Source: JAJPKK01 sp963800215
GTDB taxonomy: Bacteria; Pseudomonadota; Alphaproteobacteria; Rhizobiales; Xanthobacteraceae
Direction: 5' to 3'
Assembly: GCA_963800215.1 (NCBI GenBank)
Contig: CAWCZY010000018.1
Location: forward strand, 186,001-250,000
Length of the DNA stretch: 64,000 nt
Shown here: positions 10,047-20,953 of the stretch, one piece after another
Layout: each line of letters opens with the position of its first letter
Position numbering within the stretch: the first letter of the stretch is position 1
The notes under the pieces: model-generated
Told to the model about the DNA's origin: nothing
Database searches by the model: none
Seen by the model: the letters and a program-made list of their open reading frames with translations, nothing else
Program-made: the position numbers and the translations under genes

Positions 10047-10195
10047 GGACAAACCTCTTTGGAATTACTTACTTACGCGCGGGCTGCGTCGCAAGGCGAT
10101 TGATTTCCCGAGCTTTCGCCGGGCCATTCCCGGGGTGGCCGTTTTGGGGTAGGATACGCCATCCTATCCCCCGAAATGGACCATCTGCGCGCGTC

Positions 10196-11657
10196 ATGAC
10201 CCGCCAGCCGATCACTCGTCTCCAGTTCCTCAGTCAATTGCTGTGTCCGTCGCTCTACATCATGGTCGTCCTGATGGTGGCCGAAGCGCTGCTGGCGGCG
10301 GCGACCACCTACCTCATCATCACAGGCCGGCCGCGACGTGGCCGACGACGAGTTCCTGGTCGCCGACCTCCTGTGGATCCTGGCGGCCCAGTCGGCCTCC
10401 TATGTGGCGGGCGCGGTGAGCTGGGTGTTCGCGGAGCGGGCGGGGTTTCGCTGCTACAGCCGCTACATGCTCCGCTTTGCCCGCGACAACAGGGACGAGA
10501 GCAAGCTCCTGCACGACAAGGCGGCCCGCGAGCAGGCCGAGCCGTTCCTGACCGGCACCACCTTCAACAACGTGTTCAACCTGATGTACGAGATCGAGGC
10601 CCAGCTCAAGCTGCTGCTCGGGGTGGTGTTCAACGCCATCGTGCTCGGCGTCGAGATCGACGTGCGGCTGTCGCTCGCCTATGCCGTCGTGTTCGCGCTG
10701 CTGATGATGATGCAATGGAGCCTGCGCGGCCGGGTCGCCCACCTCTATCTCGAGAACCAGCGCCAGAACAACCGCCTGGTGTCGCAAGGTTACACCGCCT
10801 GGGACAATGTGTTCGCCGGCAACCGCTACAATCTCCGCCTGTGGATCGCCGGGTTCAAGACCCGGATCCGCGACTGCCTGCGGGCGCAGATCAACGCCAT
10901 CATGGCCCGCGAGGGCCTGAGCGCGGCCGGCGGAATCATCGGCCTCACCGTGGTCTTCATCGCCATGACCTACGTGGCGACGCATAACGCGGACGACACC
11001 GCGACGCTGGTGGCGCTCGCCGCCACCCTGCCGCGGCAGATCGAGATGACCAACAACGTGCATGAGCTGGCGTCGGGCTGGAACGACGTGATCGCGGTGT
11101 GGACCCGCATCGGCGACGTCGTGGACAATATGCGCCCCTCCGCCGATCCCCGCTTCAACAAGCGCATCAAGTTCGACCGGCTGCTGCTGCGGTCGGGCGA
11201 TCACGCCAAGGTCTGCCATTCCGTCGAGGAGGCGTTGCGCTTCGTCGATGCCGAGCCGACCGGGCGCATCACCGTGCGCGGCGGCAACGGCTCCGGGAAA
11301 ATCGACCCTGCTCGCGGCCCTGAAAGCCGAGATCAAGAACCGGGCCTATTACTGGCCGACCACCGACCGCCTCGCGTTCGATTTCGCCGTCCGCGGCGCA
11401 GCTCGACGAGCCCGAGCTCGACGAGGACGGCGAAGTGCTGCAGCGCGCCGCCGTCAAGCGCCCCGGCTTTTCCTCGGGCGAGCGCCAGCTCAAGTCGCTG
11501 CAGGAGATCGTGGCGCACACCGATGCGCGCATCTACCTGCTCGACGAGTGGGACGCCAATCTCGACCAGGCCAACCGCGCCGCCGCCAACGCGCTGGTCG
11601 AGCAGCTGGCGACAGCGCGCCCGCGTGGTGGAGATTTCCCACCGCGACCGGGCGTGA
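10196..11657 (+). CDS. ABC transporter, fused membrane and ATP-binding domains (about four frameshifts)
   Basis: The N-terminal two thirds is a membrane domain with hydrophobic helices (LCPSLYIMVVLMVAEALLAA, FNAIVLGV, GIIGLTVVFIAMTYV). The C-terminal third is an ATPase with Walker A GGNGSGKST, a signature-like FSSGERQLKSL and Walker B IYLLDEWDANLD. It therefore looks like an exporter-type half-transporter of about 487 residues. The frame breaks near 10320, 11300, 11400 and 11630. An SbmA/BacA or YddA-like relationship is possible, but I cannot fix the family or substrate. It is divergent from lipA and convergent with lpdA. Four shifts could mean a pseudogene, but neighbouring essential genes show the same damage, so sequence error is as likely. 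Confidence 0.75.
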
Positions 11658-11709
11658 GGGTGCGAATTCTCAAACCACGAAGCAACAGGCGTTCCAGCGC
11701 GTAAACCCC

Positions 11710-11848
11710 TGACCCGTCACCCTGAGGCGTGAGCAAAGCGAGCCTCGAAGGGCGACGGCCCGGGCGGTTCCACAGGCACGCTGCAGCACGGCAGGGGCCG
11801 GCATCCTACGAGGGCCGCGAAGAGCGGCCACCTCAGGATGACGGGTCA
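11710..11848. repeat. Dispersed intergenic inverted repeat (bradyrhizobial type)
   Basis: Eighteen-base arms at 11710-11727 and 11831-11848 match at 17 of 18 positions as inverted copies (core GTCAYCCTGAGG). The interior carries further nested complementarity around CCTCGAAGGG and CCTACGAGGG. It sits between the convergent ends of the ABC transporter and lpdA. I recall very similar elements scattered through bradyrhizobial genomes; that is memory, not a search. Confidence 0.7.
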
Positions 11849-11893
11849 ATGATAAAACGCGTTGATATGAGCGCCGGCCAGTCAGCCATGACG

Positions 11894-13312
11894 CTACATG
11901 TTCAGCACCCGCCCATAGGCGTCGAGCACGGCTTCCTTCATCATTTCCGACAGCGTCGGATGCGGGAAGATGGTGTGCATCAGCTCTTCCTCGGTGGTCT
12001 CCAGGTTCATCGCGATCACATAGCCCTGGATCAGTTCGGTGACTTCGGCGCCGACCATGTGGGCGCCGAGAAGGCGGCCGGTCGCCTTGTCGAAGATCAC
12101 CTTGACGAGGCCCTGGTCCTCGCCCAGCGCGATCGCCTTGCCGTTGCCGACGAAGGGGAAGCGGCCGACGCGGATGTCGAACTTCTTCTCCTTGGCCGCG
12201 GCTTCGGTGAGCCCCACCGAGGCGATCTGGGGCGAGCAATAGGTGCAGCCCGGGATCATCAGCTTGTCCATGGGGTGCGGCCCGAGGCCCTTGATGGCCT
12301 CGATGCAGACCACGCCCTCGTGCTCGGCCTTGTGGGCGAGCATCGGGGGACCGGCGACATCGCCGATGGCGTAGATGCCGGGGACATTGGTGCGGCAATA
12401 GCCGTCGATGACGATGGTGCCGCGCTCGATCTTCACGCCGAGCTTTTCGAGGCCGAGATTTTCGGTATTGCCGACGACGCCGACCGCGGAGATGACGCGC
12501 TCGACGGTGAGCGATTGGGTCGCGCCCTTGCCGTCCTCGATGGTCGCGGTGACGCTGTCGGCCTTCTTGTCGAGCTTGGTCACCTTGGCGCCGGTGAGAA
12601 TCTTGATGCCCTGCTTTTCCAGCGCCTTGCGCGCGAGGCCGGCGATCTCGGCGTCCTCGACCGGCAGGATCTGCGGCAGCACCTCGACCACCGTCACCTC
12701 GCAGCCGAAGGTGCGGTAGAACGAGGCGAACTCGATGCCGATGGCGCCGGAGCCGACCACCAGCAGCGACTTCGGCATCCGCTCGGGAATCATCGCCTCG
12801 AAATAGGTCCAGACCAGCTTCTGGTCCGGCTCCAGGCCCGGCAGCACGCGCGGCCGCGCGCCGGTGGCGAGGATGATGTGCTCGGCCTCGTAGCTGCCGG
12901 GACCGAGCGCGCCCTTGGGCGCTTCGGCCTTCGCCGGCTTCACCGTGACCTTGCCGGGGGCATCGATCGCCGCCTCGCCCCAGATCACGGCGACCTTGTT
13001 CTTCTTCATCAGGAAGCCGACGCCGTCATTGAGGCGCTTCGCCACCCCGCGCGAGCGCTTCACCACCGCGCCGGCGTCATAGGAGACTTTCTCGGCGGAC
13101 AGGCCGTAGTCCTTGGCGTGCTCCATGTAGTGGTAGATTTCCGCCGAGCGCAGCAGCGCCTTGGTCGGGATGCAGCCCCAGTTGAGGCAGATGCCGCCGA
13201 GCTATGCGCGCTCGACGATCGCCGTCTTGAAGCCGAGCTGCGCCGCGCGGATCGCGGTGACATAGCCTCCCGGGCCGGAGCCGATGATGATGACGTCGAA
13301 GGATTCGGCCAC
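11894..13312 (-). CDS. lpdA: Dihydrolipoamide dehydrogenase (PDH E3), with an in-frame TAG
   Basis: E3 reoxidises dihydrolipoyl groups of the pyruvate dehydrogenase complex using FAD and NAD. From the GTG at 13312 the frame encodes 472 residues: FAD motif GSGPGG (residues 11-16), redox-active Cys42 and Cys47 in GGICLNWGCIPTKALLR, the NAD motif VGSGAIGIEFASF, and the C-terminal dimerisation domain. Codon 37, just before the redox-active motif, is TAG (13202-13204). The frame is otherwise uninterrupted on both sides, so this is a single-codon lesion. An error or point mutation is likelier than a real truncation, because restarting at the next ATG would lose the active site. It is last in the pdhA-pdhB-pdhC-lpdA cluster. 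Confidence 0.88.
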
Positions 13313-13371
13313 TGGGGTCTCCGTTACTGTGCTGTCTGGCGTGCTTTGGTTTCACGGTGGACTTGCGTGAC

Positions 13372-13401
13372 GTGGGCGCGCTTCGCTTTGCCCACCCTAC
13401 C
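13372..13401. repeat. Short palindromic repeat between pdhC and lpdA
   Basis: GTGGGC (13372-13377) and GCCCAC (13390-13395) are inverted around a 12-base centre, followed by CCTACC. Read on the minus strand it begins GGTAGGGTGGGC, a string I associate with a dispersed bradyrhizobial element. It lies in the 106-base gap between the pdhC stop and the lpdA start, so it would be transcribed within the operon as a hairpin. Confidence 0.5.
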
Positions 13402-13418
13402 AGCTGGGGATTGCCCCC

Positions 13419-14793
13419 TCACACCAGCATCGCCGTCGGGCTCTCGACGTAGGTCCGGAACGCGCCGAGCAGCTCCGCGCCGAGCGCGCCGTCGACGGCG
13501 CGGTGGTCGGTGGAGAGCGTCACCGTCATCCGGGTCGCGATGGCGAGCTTGCCGTCGCGCACCACGGCGCGCGGCTCGCCGGTGCCGACCGCTAGGATGG
13601 TGGCGTGGGGCGGATTGATCACGGCGGCGAATTCCTCGATGCCGTACATGCCGAGATTGGAGATCGCGGTGGTGCCGCCCTGGTATTCCTCGGGCTTGAG
13701 CCGGCGCGCCCGGGCGCGGGCGGCGTAGTCCTTCATCTCGCTGGAGATCACGCGTCAGCGATTTGGTCTCGGCCTTGCGGATCACCGGGGTGATCAGCCC
13801 GCCGGGGATGGCGACCGCGACGCCGACATCGGCGTGCTTGTGCTTGAGCATGCCGGACTCGGTCCAGGTCACGTTGGCGTCGGGCACCTTCATCAGCGCC
13901 AGCGCCATCGCCTTGATGATGAAGTCGTTGACCGAGAGCTTCCAGGCCGGCTTGCCGTCGGCGCCCTTGGGCGCGATGGCGTTGATCTCCTCGCGCGCCT
14001 CCAACAGCTTGTCGATGGTGCAAGTGACGGTCAGGTAGAAATGCGGGATCGTCTGCTTCGCCTGCACCAGGCGCTGGGCGATGATCTTGCGGATGTTGTC
14101 GTGGGGCACGACCTCGTAGGAGCCGGGCTCGAACAGCGCGCGGATCTTGTCGTCCGACGGCGCCTGCAGCGGGCGCCGGCGCGACAGCCCCCGCCGCGCC
14201 GCCGGCGGGCGGCGCAGCGCGGCGCCGCCGGACTTCGCCGCATCGACGTCGCGGGCGATGATGCGGCCATGGGGGCCGGTTCCGGGAATGCGGCCGATGT
14301 CGATGCCCGCCGCCTTGGCGAGCCGCCGCGCCAGCGGTGACGCGAAAATGCGGCCGTGGCCGTTGGCGGCAGGCGGTTGGGCGATGCGGCGGGCGCAGCG
14401 GCCGGCGGCTTTGGCCGCCGGCGGCGCAGCGGCAGGGCTCGCCGCAGGCGCCGCGGGGGCCGCCGCCTTCGGGGCCGGGCTCGGGGAGCGGCCGGCGCCG
14501 CCTTGGCGGGCGCCGGCGCCGCTACTGCCGGCCGCAGCTTTCACGTCCTCGCCTTCGGTCGCCAGGATCGCGATCGGCTGGTTGACGGCGATGTCGGCGC
14601 TGCCTTCCGGCACCAGGATTTTCGCCAGCGTGCCGTCGTCGACGGCCTCGTATTCCATGGTCGCCTTGTCGGTCTCGATCTCGGCGAGGATGTCGCCGGT
14701 CTTGACCTTGTCGCCTTCCTTCTTGAGCCACTTGGCGAGATTGCCCTTCTCCATGGTCGGAGACAGCGCGGGCATGAGAATGTTGATGGGCAT
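13419..14793 (-). CDS. pdhC: PDH E2, dihydrolipoamide acetyltransferase (frameshifted)
   Basis: E2 is the core acetyltransferase of the pyruvate dehydrogenase complex. Domains in order: one lipoyl domain (residues 1-80, lipoyl Lys43 in ETDKATMEYEA), an Ala/Pro linker, a subunit-binding domain (FASPLARRLAKAAGI to GTGPHGRIIARDV), and the catalytic domain ending with the active-site His in STDHRAVDG. A clear frame break lies near 13750, between AETKSLT and ISSEMKDYAAR. Two Arg-rich patches in the linkers (about 14160-14220 and 14370-14430) look like pairs of compensating shifts, because the neighbouring frame there reads as a normal Ala/Pro linker. It starts 63 bases after pdhB ends. Confidence 0.88.
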
Positions 14794-14856
14794 CGGCCCG
14801 CCTCAGGGTTTGGCTTGCAGGACTTGGAACGAAAAGCGCCGGGCTCATCGGGGTCG

Positions 14857-16256
<1,400 letters not shown>

Positions 16257-16280
16257 GAGATATTCCGGACTGTTCGATGC

Positions 16281-17331
16281 TCAGCGTACGACGTCGGTCC
16301 ACAGCGCGGACGGATCGGGCTCGGCGTCATGGGTGGCGAATTCCGAGGCGTCGTTGACGATCTGGCGCACCTCGGCATCGGTCTGCTTCAAGGCTTCCTC
16401 GCTCGCCCGCTTGGTAAGGATGAGCCGCAACCGCACCTGCTCGATCGGGTCGTGCTCGGTGCGCACCTTGTCGACTTCCTCGCGGGTGCGGTACTTCGCC
16501 GGGTCCGACATGGAGTGGCCGCGGTAGCGGTAGGTCATCATCTCCAGGATGATCGGGCCGTTGCCGTCGCGGCACCATTTCACCGCCTTGTCGCCCGCCG
16601 CCTTGACGGCGCGCACGTCCATCCCGTCGACCTGCTCGCCGGGGATGTTGAAGGACAGGCCGCGCTTGGAAAAATCGGTCTGGGCGGAGGCCCGCGTCAC
16701 CGCGGTGCCCATCGCGTAGCGGTTGTTCTCGATGACATAGACCACGGGGAGCTTCCACAGCTCCGCCATGTTGAAGCTTTCGTAGACCTGGCCCTGGTTG
16801 GCGGCGCCGTCGCCGAAATAGGTCAGGCACACCTTGCCGTTGTTGCGGTAACGGTTGGCGAAGGCGATGCCGGTGCCGAGCGAGACCTGGGCGCCGACGA
16901 TGCCGTGGCCGCCATAGAACCCCTTCTCGACGCTGAACATGTGCATCGAGCCGCCCTTGCCCTTGGAATAGCCGTCGCGGCGGCCGGTGAGCTCGGCCAT
17001 GACGCCCTTGGGGTCCATGCCGCAGGCGAGCATGTGGCCGTGGTCGCGATAGCCGGTGATGACCTGGTCGCCCTGCGGTGAGCGCGAGCTGCATGCCGAC
17101 CACGACCGCTTCCTGGCCGATGTAGAGATGGCAGAAGCCGCCGATCAGGCCCATGCCGTACATCTGGCCCGCCTTCTCCTCGAACCGGCGGATCAGCAGC
17201 ATGTCGCGGTAGGCCTTGAGCTCGGCGTCCTTGCCGAGATCGGGGACCGTGTCGCCGGCGGGCCCGCTGCCGGGTCGCGGAACGGTGCGGGGGGCGTCGG
17301 CAAGCTGTTTGTTATCGTGGGCGAACGCCAT
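16281..17331 (-). CDS. pdhA: PDH E1 alpha subunit (one frameshift)
   Basis: The alpha subunit binds thiamine diphosphate for pyruvate decarboxylation. The N-terminal frame runs from MAFAHDNKQLADAP through LIRRFEEKAGQMYGMG to QLALTAG. It breaks at about 17078, where GGG replaces an expected GG, and resumes as HMLACGMDPKGVMAEL. The diphosphate/magnesium motif GDGAANQGQVYESFN and the loop YRYRGHSMSDPAKYR are present. Corrected length is about 349 residues, normal for the short bacterial form. It heads the pdh genes and follows ftsB by 80 bases in the same direction. A single inserted G is the simplest explanation of the break. Confidence 0.92.
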
Positions 17332-17411
17332 TGATGTCCTCAGGCGGGTGCGTGGAGGACCCATCCCATAGCTTAATTCCGGCCCCGGCGGAAGCGCGGG
17401 CCCGACGCCCT

Positions 17412-17729
17412 TCAACGATGCTTGATCAGCACCGTGACATCGCGCGGATCGGCGTAGTCGAGAAGCTGCCGCGCCCGCTCGTCGAGCATGTCGGGGTCGA
17501 TGCGGTCGGTCTTGAGAAGGGCGACGCGGCGCTCCCAGCGCTCGCGCTCGGTCTTGGTCGCCTCGAGCTCGCGCGTGAGGTCGGCGATCCGCTGGTCGAG
17601 GTTCTGCTTGGCCAGCAGGCCGTGGTTGCCGGTATAGGCGTTGACGCCGAAATAGCCGATGAACAGCGCGGCCAGCACATAGAGGCCGAGCGCAGCCAGG
17701 AACGCACGAATCCGCGGGCGAATGACCAT
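17412..17729 (-). CDS. ftsB: Septum formation initiator FtsB/DivIC
   Basis: FtsB is a small bitopic divisome protein that bridges FtsL and FtsQ. The 105-residue product has a short basic cytoplasmic N-terminus, one transmembrane helix (about residues 9-29, FLAALGLYVLAALFIGYFG), then a coiled coil rich in Leu, Glu and Arg (residues 38-72). The C-terminus (DPDMLDERARQLLDYADPRD) is typical of the family. It sits between eno and pdhA, the usual alphaproteobacterial location. A full CtrA-type motif lies 25 bases upstream of its start (17754-17769), suggesting cell-cycle control. The gene is intact. Confidence 0.92.
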   Translation of the reverse strand: MVIRPRIRAFLAALGLYVLAALFIGYFGVNAYTGNHGLLAKQNLDQRIADLTRELEATKTERERWERRVALLKTDRIDPDMLDERARQLLDYADPRDVTVLIKHR

Positions 17730-17753
17730 GTGCGATGTTTGCCGCGGGCACGG

Positions 17754-17769
17754 TTAAGGCGGGATTAAC
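17754..17769 (-). promoter_or_regulatory. Candidate CtrA-binding site upstream of ftsB
   Basis: The sequence TTAA-N7-TTAAC occupies 17754-17769, an exact match to the published CtrA consensus of alphaproteobacteria. Both flanks also read GTTAA, so it matches on either strand. It lies 25 bases before the ftsB start codon, where a bound CtrA would sit over or near the promoter. The sequence match is seen; binding is inferred. Confidence 0.55.
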
Positions 17770-17816
17770 GGGCTTGTTCTCGAGTACCACGGGAACAGTT
17801 GCGGTAGCCGCGGATG

Positions 17817-17905
17817 TAGCCCGGATTGAGCGACCCGCGAAATCCGGGACCGCCCTCCCCGCATGTCCGCTTCGCTTCCATACGGCTACGGGCCGCTGCG
17901 GGCTA
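17817..17905. repeat. Dispersed intergenic inverted repeat
   Basis: An outer pair TAGCCCG (17817-17823) / CGGGCTA (17899-17905) encloses an inner stem CCCGGATT (17820-17827) / AATCCGGG (17841-17848). The left part matches a GTAGCCCGGATGAGCG-type element that I recall as common in bradyrhizobial intergenic DNA. It lies between the eno stop and the ftsB start. Confidence 0.55.
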
Positions 17906-17920
17906 ACGGGCCACGCGCGA

Positions 17921-19204
17921 TCAGGCCAGCCCCTTGATCGCGGTGCGGCCGCCATATCGCGCCTGCGCTCCGAGCTCCTGCTCGATGCGCAGGAGCTGGT
18001 TGTACTTCGCGGTGCGGTCGGAGCGGGCGAGCGAGCCGGTCTTGATCTGCCCGCAATTGGTGGCGACGGCGAGGTCGGCGATGGTGGAATCCTCGGTTTC
18101 GCCGGAACGATGGGACATCACCGCGGTATAGCCCGCCTTGTGGGCCATCTCGATGGCGGCGAGCGTCTCGGTGAGCGAGCCGATCTGGTTGACCTTGACC
18201 AGGATCGAATTTGCGAACCCCTGCCTGATGCCCTCGATGAGCCGCTTGACGTTGGTGACGAAGACATCGTCGCCGACCAGCTGGCATTTCGCGCCGATCG
18301 CTTCGGTGAGCGCCTTCCAGCCGTCGAAATCGTCCTCCGCCATGCCGTCCTCGATGGACACGATGGGGTAGCGCCCGACCAGTTCGGCGAGGTAGCGCAC
18401 CTGCTCGTCCCGCGATCGGACTTTCCCTTCGCCTTCATAATGGTAGGCGCCATTCTTGAAGAATTCGGTCGAGGCGGGGTCGAGCGCCAGCGCGATCTCC
18501 TCCCCGGGCCGGTAGCCGGCACTCTCGATCGCCTTCATGACGAAGCCGAGGGCGGCGTCGGCCGACGGCAGATTGGGCGCGAAACCGCCCTCGTCGCCCA
18601 CATTGGTGTTGTGGCCGGAATCGTGCAGCGCCTTCTTGAGGGTCTGGAACACTTCGACGCCCATGCGCAGCCCCTCGGCGAAGCTCTCCGCGCCGACCGG
18701 CATGATCATGAATTCCTGGAAATCGATCGGGTTGTCGGCGTGCACGCCGCCATTGACGATATTCATCATCGGCACCGGCAGCAGCCGCGCCGAGGTGCCG
18801 CCGACGTAGCGGTAGAGCGGCAGGTCCCGCGCCGCGGCGGCGGCCTTGGCGACGGCGAGCGACACGCCGAGGATGGCATTGGCGCCGAGCCGGCTCTTGT
18901 TGGGCGTACCGTCGAGCCCGATCATGGTCTCGTCGATCTTGACTTGGGCCTCGGCATCCATGCCGCCGACGGCATCGAAGATCTCGCCGTTGACCGCATC
19001 GATCGCCTTGCGGACGCCCTTGCCGAAATAGCGCTTCTTGTCGCCGTCGCGCAGTTCCACCGCCTCATAGGCCCCGGTGGAGGCGCCTGACGGCACCGCG
19101 GCGCGGCCGAGGCTGCCGTCTTCCAGCACCACGTCCACCTCGACGGTGGGGTTGCCGCGGCTGTCGAGAATTTCGCGGCCGATGATGTCGACGATGGCGG
19201 TCAT
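17921..19204 (-). CDS. eno: Enolase (phosphopyruvate hydratase)
   Basis: Enolase converts 2-phosphoglycerate to phosphoenolpyruvate in glycolysis and is a component of some RNA degradosomes. The 427-residue product is full length and uninterrupted. It has the N-terminal signature IIGREILDSRGNPTVEVDV, the loop SGASTGAYEAVELRDGD, metal-ligand regions in VSIEDGMAEDDFDGW and QLVGDDVFVTN, and the family signature ILVKVNQIGSLTETL. SHRSGETEDSTIADLAV then leads to the C-terminus. It is upstream of ftsB in the same direction. Its start at 19204 is followed upstream by a long non-coding stretch that should contain its promoter. Confidence 0.97.
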   Translation of the reverse strand: MTAIVDIIGREILDSRGNPTVEVDVVLEDGSLGRAAVPSGASTGAYEAVELRDGDKKRYFGKGVRKAIDAVNGEIFDAVGGMDAEAQVKIDETMIGLDGTPNKSRLGANAILGVSLAVAKAAAAARDLPLYRYVGGTSARLLPVPMMNIVNGGVHADNPIDFQEFMIMPVGAESFAEGLRMGVEVFQTLKKALHDSGHNTNVGDEGGFAPNLPSADAALGFVMKAIESAGYRPGEEIALALDPASTEFFKNGAYHYEGEGKVRSRDEQVRYLAELVGRYPIVSIEDGMAEDDFDGWKALTEAIGAKCQLVGDDVFVTNVKRLIEGIRQGFANSILVKVNQIGSLTETLAAIEMAHKAGYTAVMSHRSGETEDSTIADLAVATNCGQIKTGSLARSDRTAKYNQLLRIEQELGAQARYGGRTAIKGLA

Positions 19205-19622
19205 GCTCGCTCCGGCGCTTGGTTTTGCCGGGGCTTCTACAGGATCGCAGGCCGGGCGGCCATAGGGGTCCGCCGGACCGCTGCGATGAGTGATGCCTGG
19301 AGGGCATTCATCCTGCGTCTCTCCTGGCGGTCTTGCCCCTGAAGCACGAACTGGTTCCCGATGATCGCTCCGTAGAAAATTGATTCACTTTGATTCCGTG
19401 TATTGACGCCAAAGCAACTGTCCGGCGCGCACAAGCAGTGAGCATCAGCGCCGATCGAGAAACACGCGCGAAGCCGTCGGCAGGTATCAGCTGCGTCGGA
19501 CGGTCGCAGGAACGGGCCGGTCGTGCGCCTTCTTTAGCTACAGGTCGCGCATGAGCGCACTGGAAACGTGAAGCTCGGCGGCGCCAGCCAGAAGACGACG
19601 GGCACGATCAAGGAGGTGAGAG
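19205..19622. other. Intergenic region upstream of eno
   Basis: About 420 bases lie between the divergent eno and the small gene at 19623. I see no convincing gene. A 7-base direct repeat TTGATTC occurs at 19380-19386 and 19390-19396, ten bases apart, which is the spacing typical of sites for OmpR/PhoB-type regulators. A short minus-strand frame beginning near 19309 with a good ribosome site encodes only 24 residues and is not called. Confidence 0.4.
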
Positions 19623-19913
19623 GTGTCGTTGACGCGCAGCAAAGAGCGAGTGCTCACGACAATGTTGGGGGTCAAGTTCCTGATGCGCGACGGCGAGACG
19701 GAGGTTGCCTGCAGAGCCGAGCGCGAGTTGCTTCGCTACAGGTTCGGCAGCACAGACCGGGCCGGCGATGAAGACAGGTTCAAGCTCCATCGAGAGGCGA
19801 TCGAAGAAGCTGCGAGCATAAAATATGACGCCGGCATGATCGAGGCCCATACCGATGCGGCCGTGGTCGTCACCGAGGCGGATATGGCATCCTCGCTCAG
19901 TCGGAAGATGTAG
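19623..19913 (+). CDS. Small hypothetical protein (possible DUF1488 relative)
   Basis: The 96-residue product starts with GTG at 19623, supported by a strong ribosome site AGGAGG about eight bases upstream. It is soluble and mixed alpha/beta in character, with VKFLMRDGETEVACRAERE near the start and AAVVVTEADMASSLSRKM at the end. It resembles small DUF1488-type proteins of rhizobia, judged by eye only. No motif indicates a function. It lies in a cluster of small genes between eno and two Crp/Fnr regulators. Confidence 0.55.
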   Translation: MSLTRSKERVLTTMLGVKFLMRDGETEVACRAERELLRYRFGSTDRAGDEDRFKLHREAIEEAASIKYDAGMIEAHTDAAVVVTEADMASSLSRKM

Positions 19914-20135
19914 GCGACGTCCGCCCGGGCAAGGCCGAGCCTCTATAGTGACGGGCGAGGCTCGACGATCGCGTCATTTGAGGTGCCCCCACACCCGGTT
20001 CGATCTCCGCGCCTGTCCATCGGGTGAGCAATTCTGAGCAGACGCCGACGGATCGGCGGGCGCAGCCTTCGGTGGATCAAGTCACCGTTTCAACGTGACT
20101 GCGCCCCGAGCACGTCGGGGCCCCGGAGAGGTGCC

Positions 20136-20483
20136 ATGAACAATTCGCAACGCTACCGCTTGAACGCGGCAGATTGCCTTTTGGCGGCCAAAAAATGCCG
20201 ATCCGACTACCGCGGCCTTCTTGTTTCTACCGCCGCTTTGTGGCACGCGCTCGCCCGCCAAGATGACGCGATAGAGGAACTGCTCGCGAGCTGGGAGGCG
20301 GCCGAGCCCGCCCACGAAACCGGACGAGTGTTGGCCTTTCAACCGACTTCACCAGGCGCCGGCTCACTGCGCCGGCATGCCTCACTCGGCGCCGGCCGGG
20401 ACCAGCGCCGTCAGGGCAGCGCCGAACTCGTGGTGCTCGGCGAACGTCGCGCCGACATCCACAGCGCGTCAATTCAACCATGA
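20136..20483 (+). CDS. Small hypothetical protein
   Basis: The ATG at 20136 is preceded by GGAGAGG with a five-base gap, an excellent ribosome site. The first 60 residues (from MNNSQRYRLNAADCLLAAKK through SWEAAEPAHETG) have the look of a small helical conserved protein seen in bradyrhizobia. The last 50 residues are low in recognisable pattern. The true C-terminus could be shorter if a frame error lies within. No catalytic motif or signal peptide is present, and no function can be given. Confidence 0.6.
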   Translation: MNNSQRYRLNAADCLLAAKKCRSDYRGLLVSTAALWHALARQDDAIEELLASWEAAEPAHETGRVLAFQPTSPGAGSLRRHASLGAGRDQRRQGSAELVVLGERRADIHSASIQP

Positions 20484-20592
20484 TCCGAGGTTCAAGCATT
20501 CCCCACACGCGTCGGCAAATCCCGTCGTCGGATTTGAGGTGCTTGTCGCGAGCCAAAATTTGCCCAGGGATCGTCGAGCAAAAGAGGGCGTG

Positions 20593-20820
20593 ATGAAGTG
20601 GCTTTGGGCGGCTTTACTAACTTCGACAGCCATTGCGTCGGCAGAGGCCTATACCTGCGCGGACGTGCGTGCTCTCAGCCCCGAGAAACAGGCTTATTAC
20701 ATCAGAGTTCTCAGCATCACGCAGGCCGAGCAAGACCGTATCCGTCGCGAGTGCTACGGGCCAAAGGCGTCGATTGGCCATTTTGGCCACGGCCAGCGGG
20801 ATGTACGCGCCGAACAGTGA
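20593..20820 (+). CDS. Small secreted protein
   Basis: A 75-residue product with a clear signal peptide (MKWLWAALLTSTAIASAEA, cleavage expected after residue 19). A mature part of about 56 residues begins YTCADVRALSPEKQAYYIR and contains two Cys residues that could form a disulfide. AGAGGG lies upstream of the ATG. Similar small periplasmic proteins with this CADVR-SPEKQ pattern are familiar from bradyrhizobia, but their role is unknown to me. A longer reading frame begins upstream at 20377; the internal start is preferred because of the signal peptide. Confidence 0.65.
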   Translation: MKWLWAALLTSTAIASAEAYTCADVRALSPEKQAYYIRVLSITQAEQDRIRRECYGPKASIGHFGHGQRDVRAEQ

Positions 20821-20953
20821 CACTTGGCATCGACCCTTCTTCCAGCCGAACACCTTCAGCACGGCATTTGGCGCCGCGCGCTGCTTGCTTTGTTTTTGGC
20901 CACCAGTCCGGTGAGAGCCCTTCCGTAACGACAATCCGTCGATTGGTGGGCAG

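Noticed and set aside
10196..11657. Firm assignment of the ABC transporter as BacA/SbmA
   Set aside because: BacA/SbmA proper lacks an ATPase domain; this protein has Walker A and B motifs, so only a general ABC call is justified.
13202..13204. The lpdA TAG as a recoded residue such as pyrrolysine
   Set aside because: No pyrrolysine system is known in this kind of organism, and the site is not one where E3 enzymes use a special residue.
11729..13618. 629-codon plus-strand open frame over lpdA
   Set aside because: Antisense to E3; composition is that of a shadow frame.
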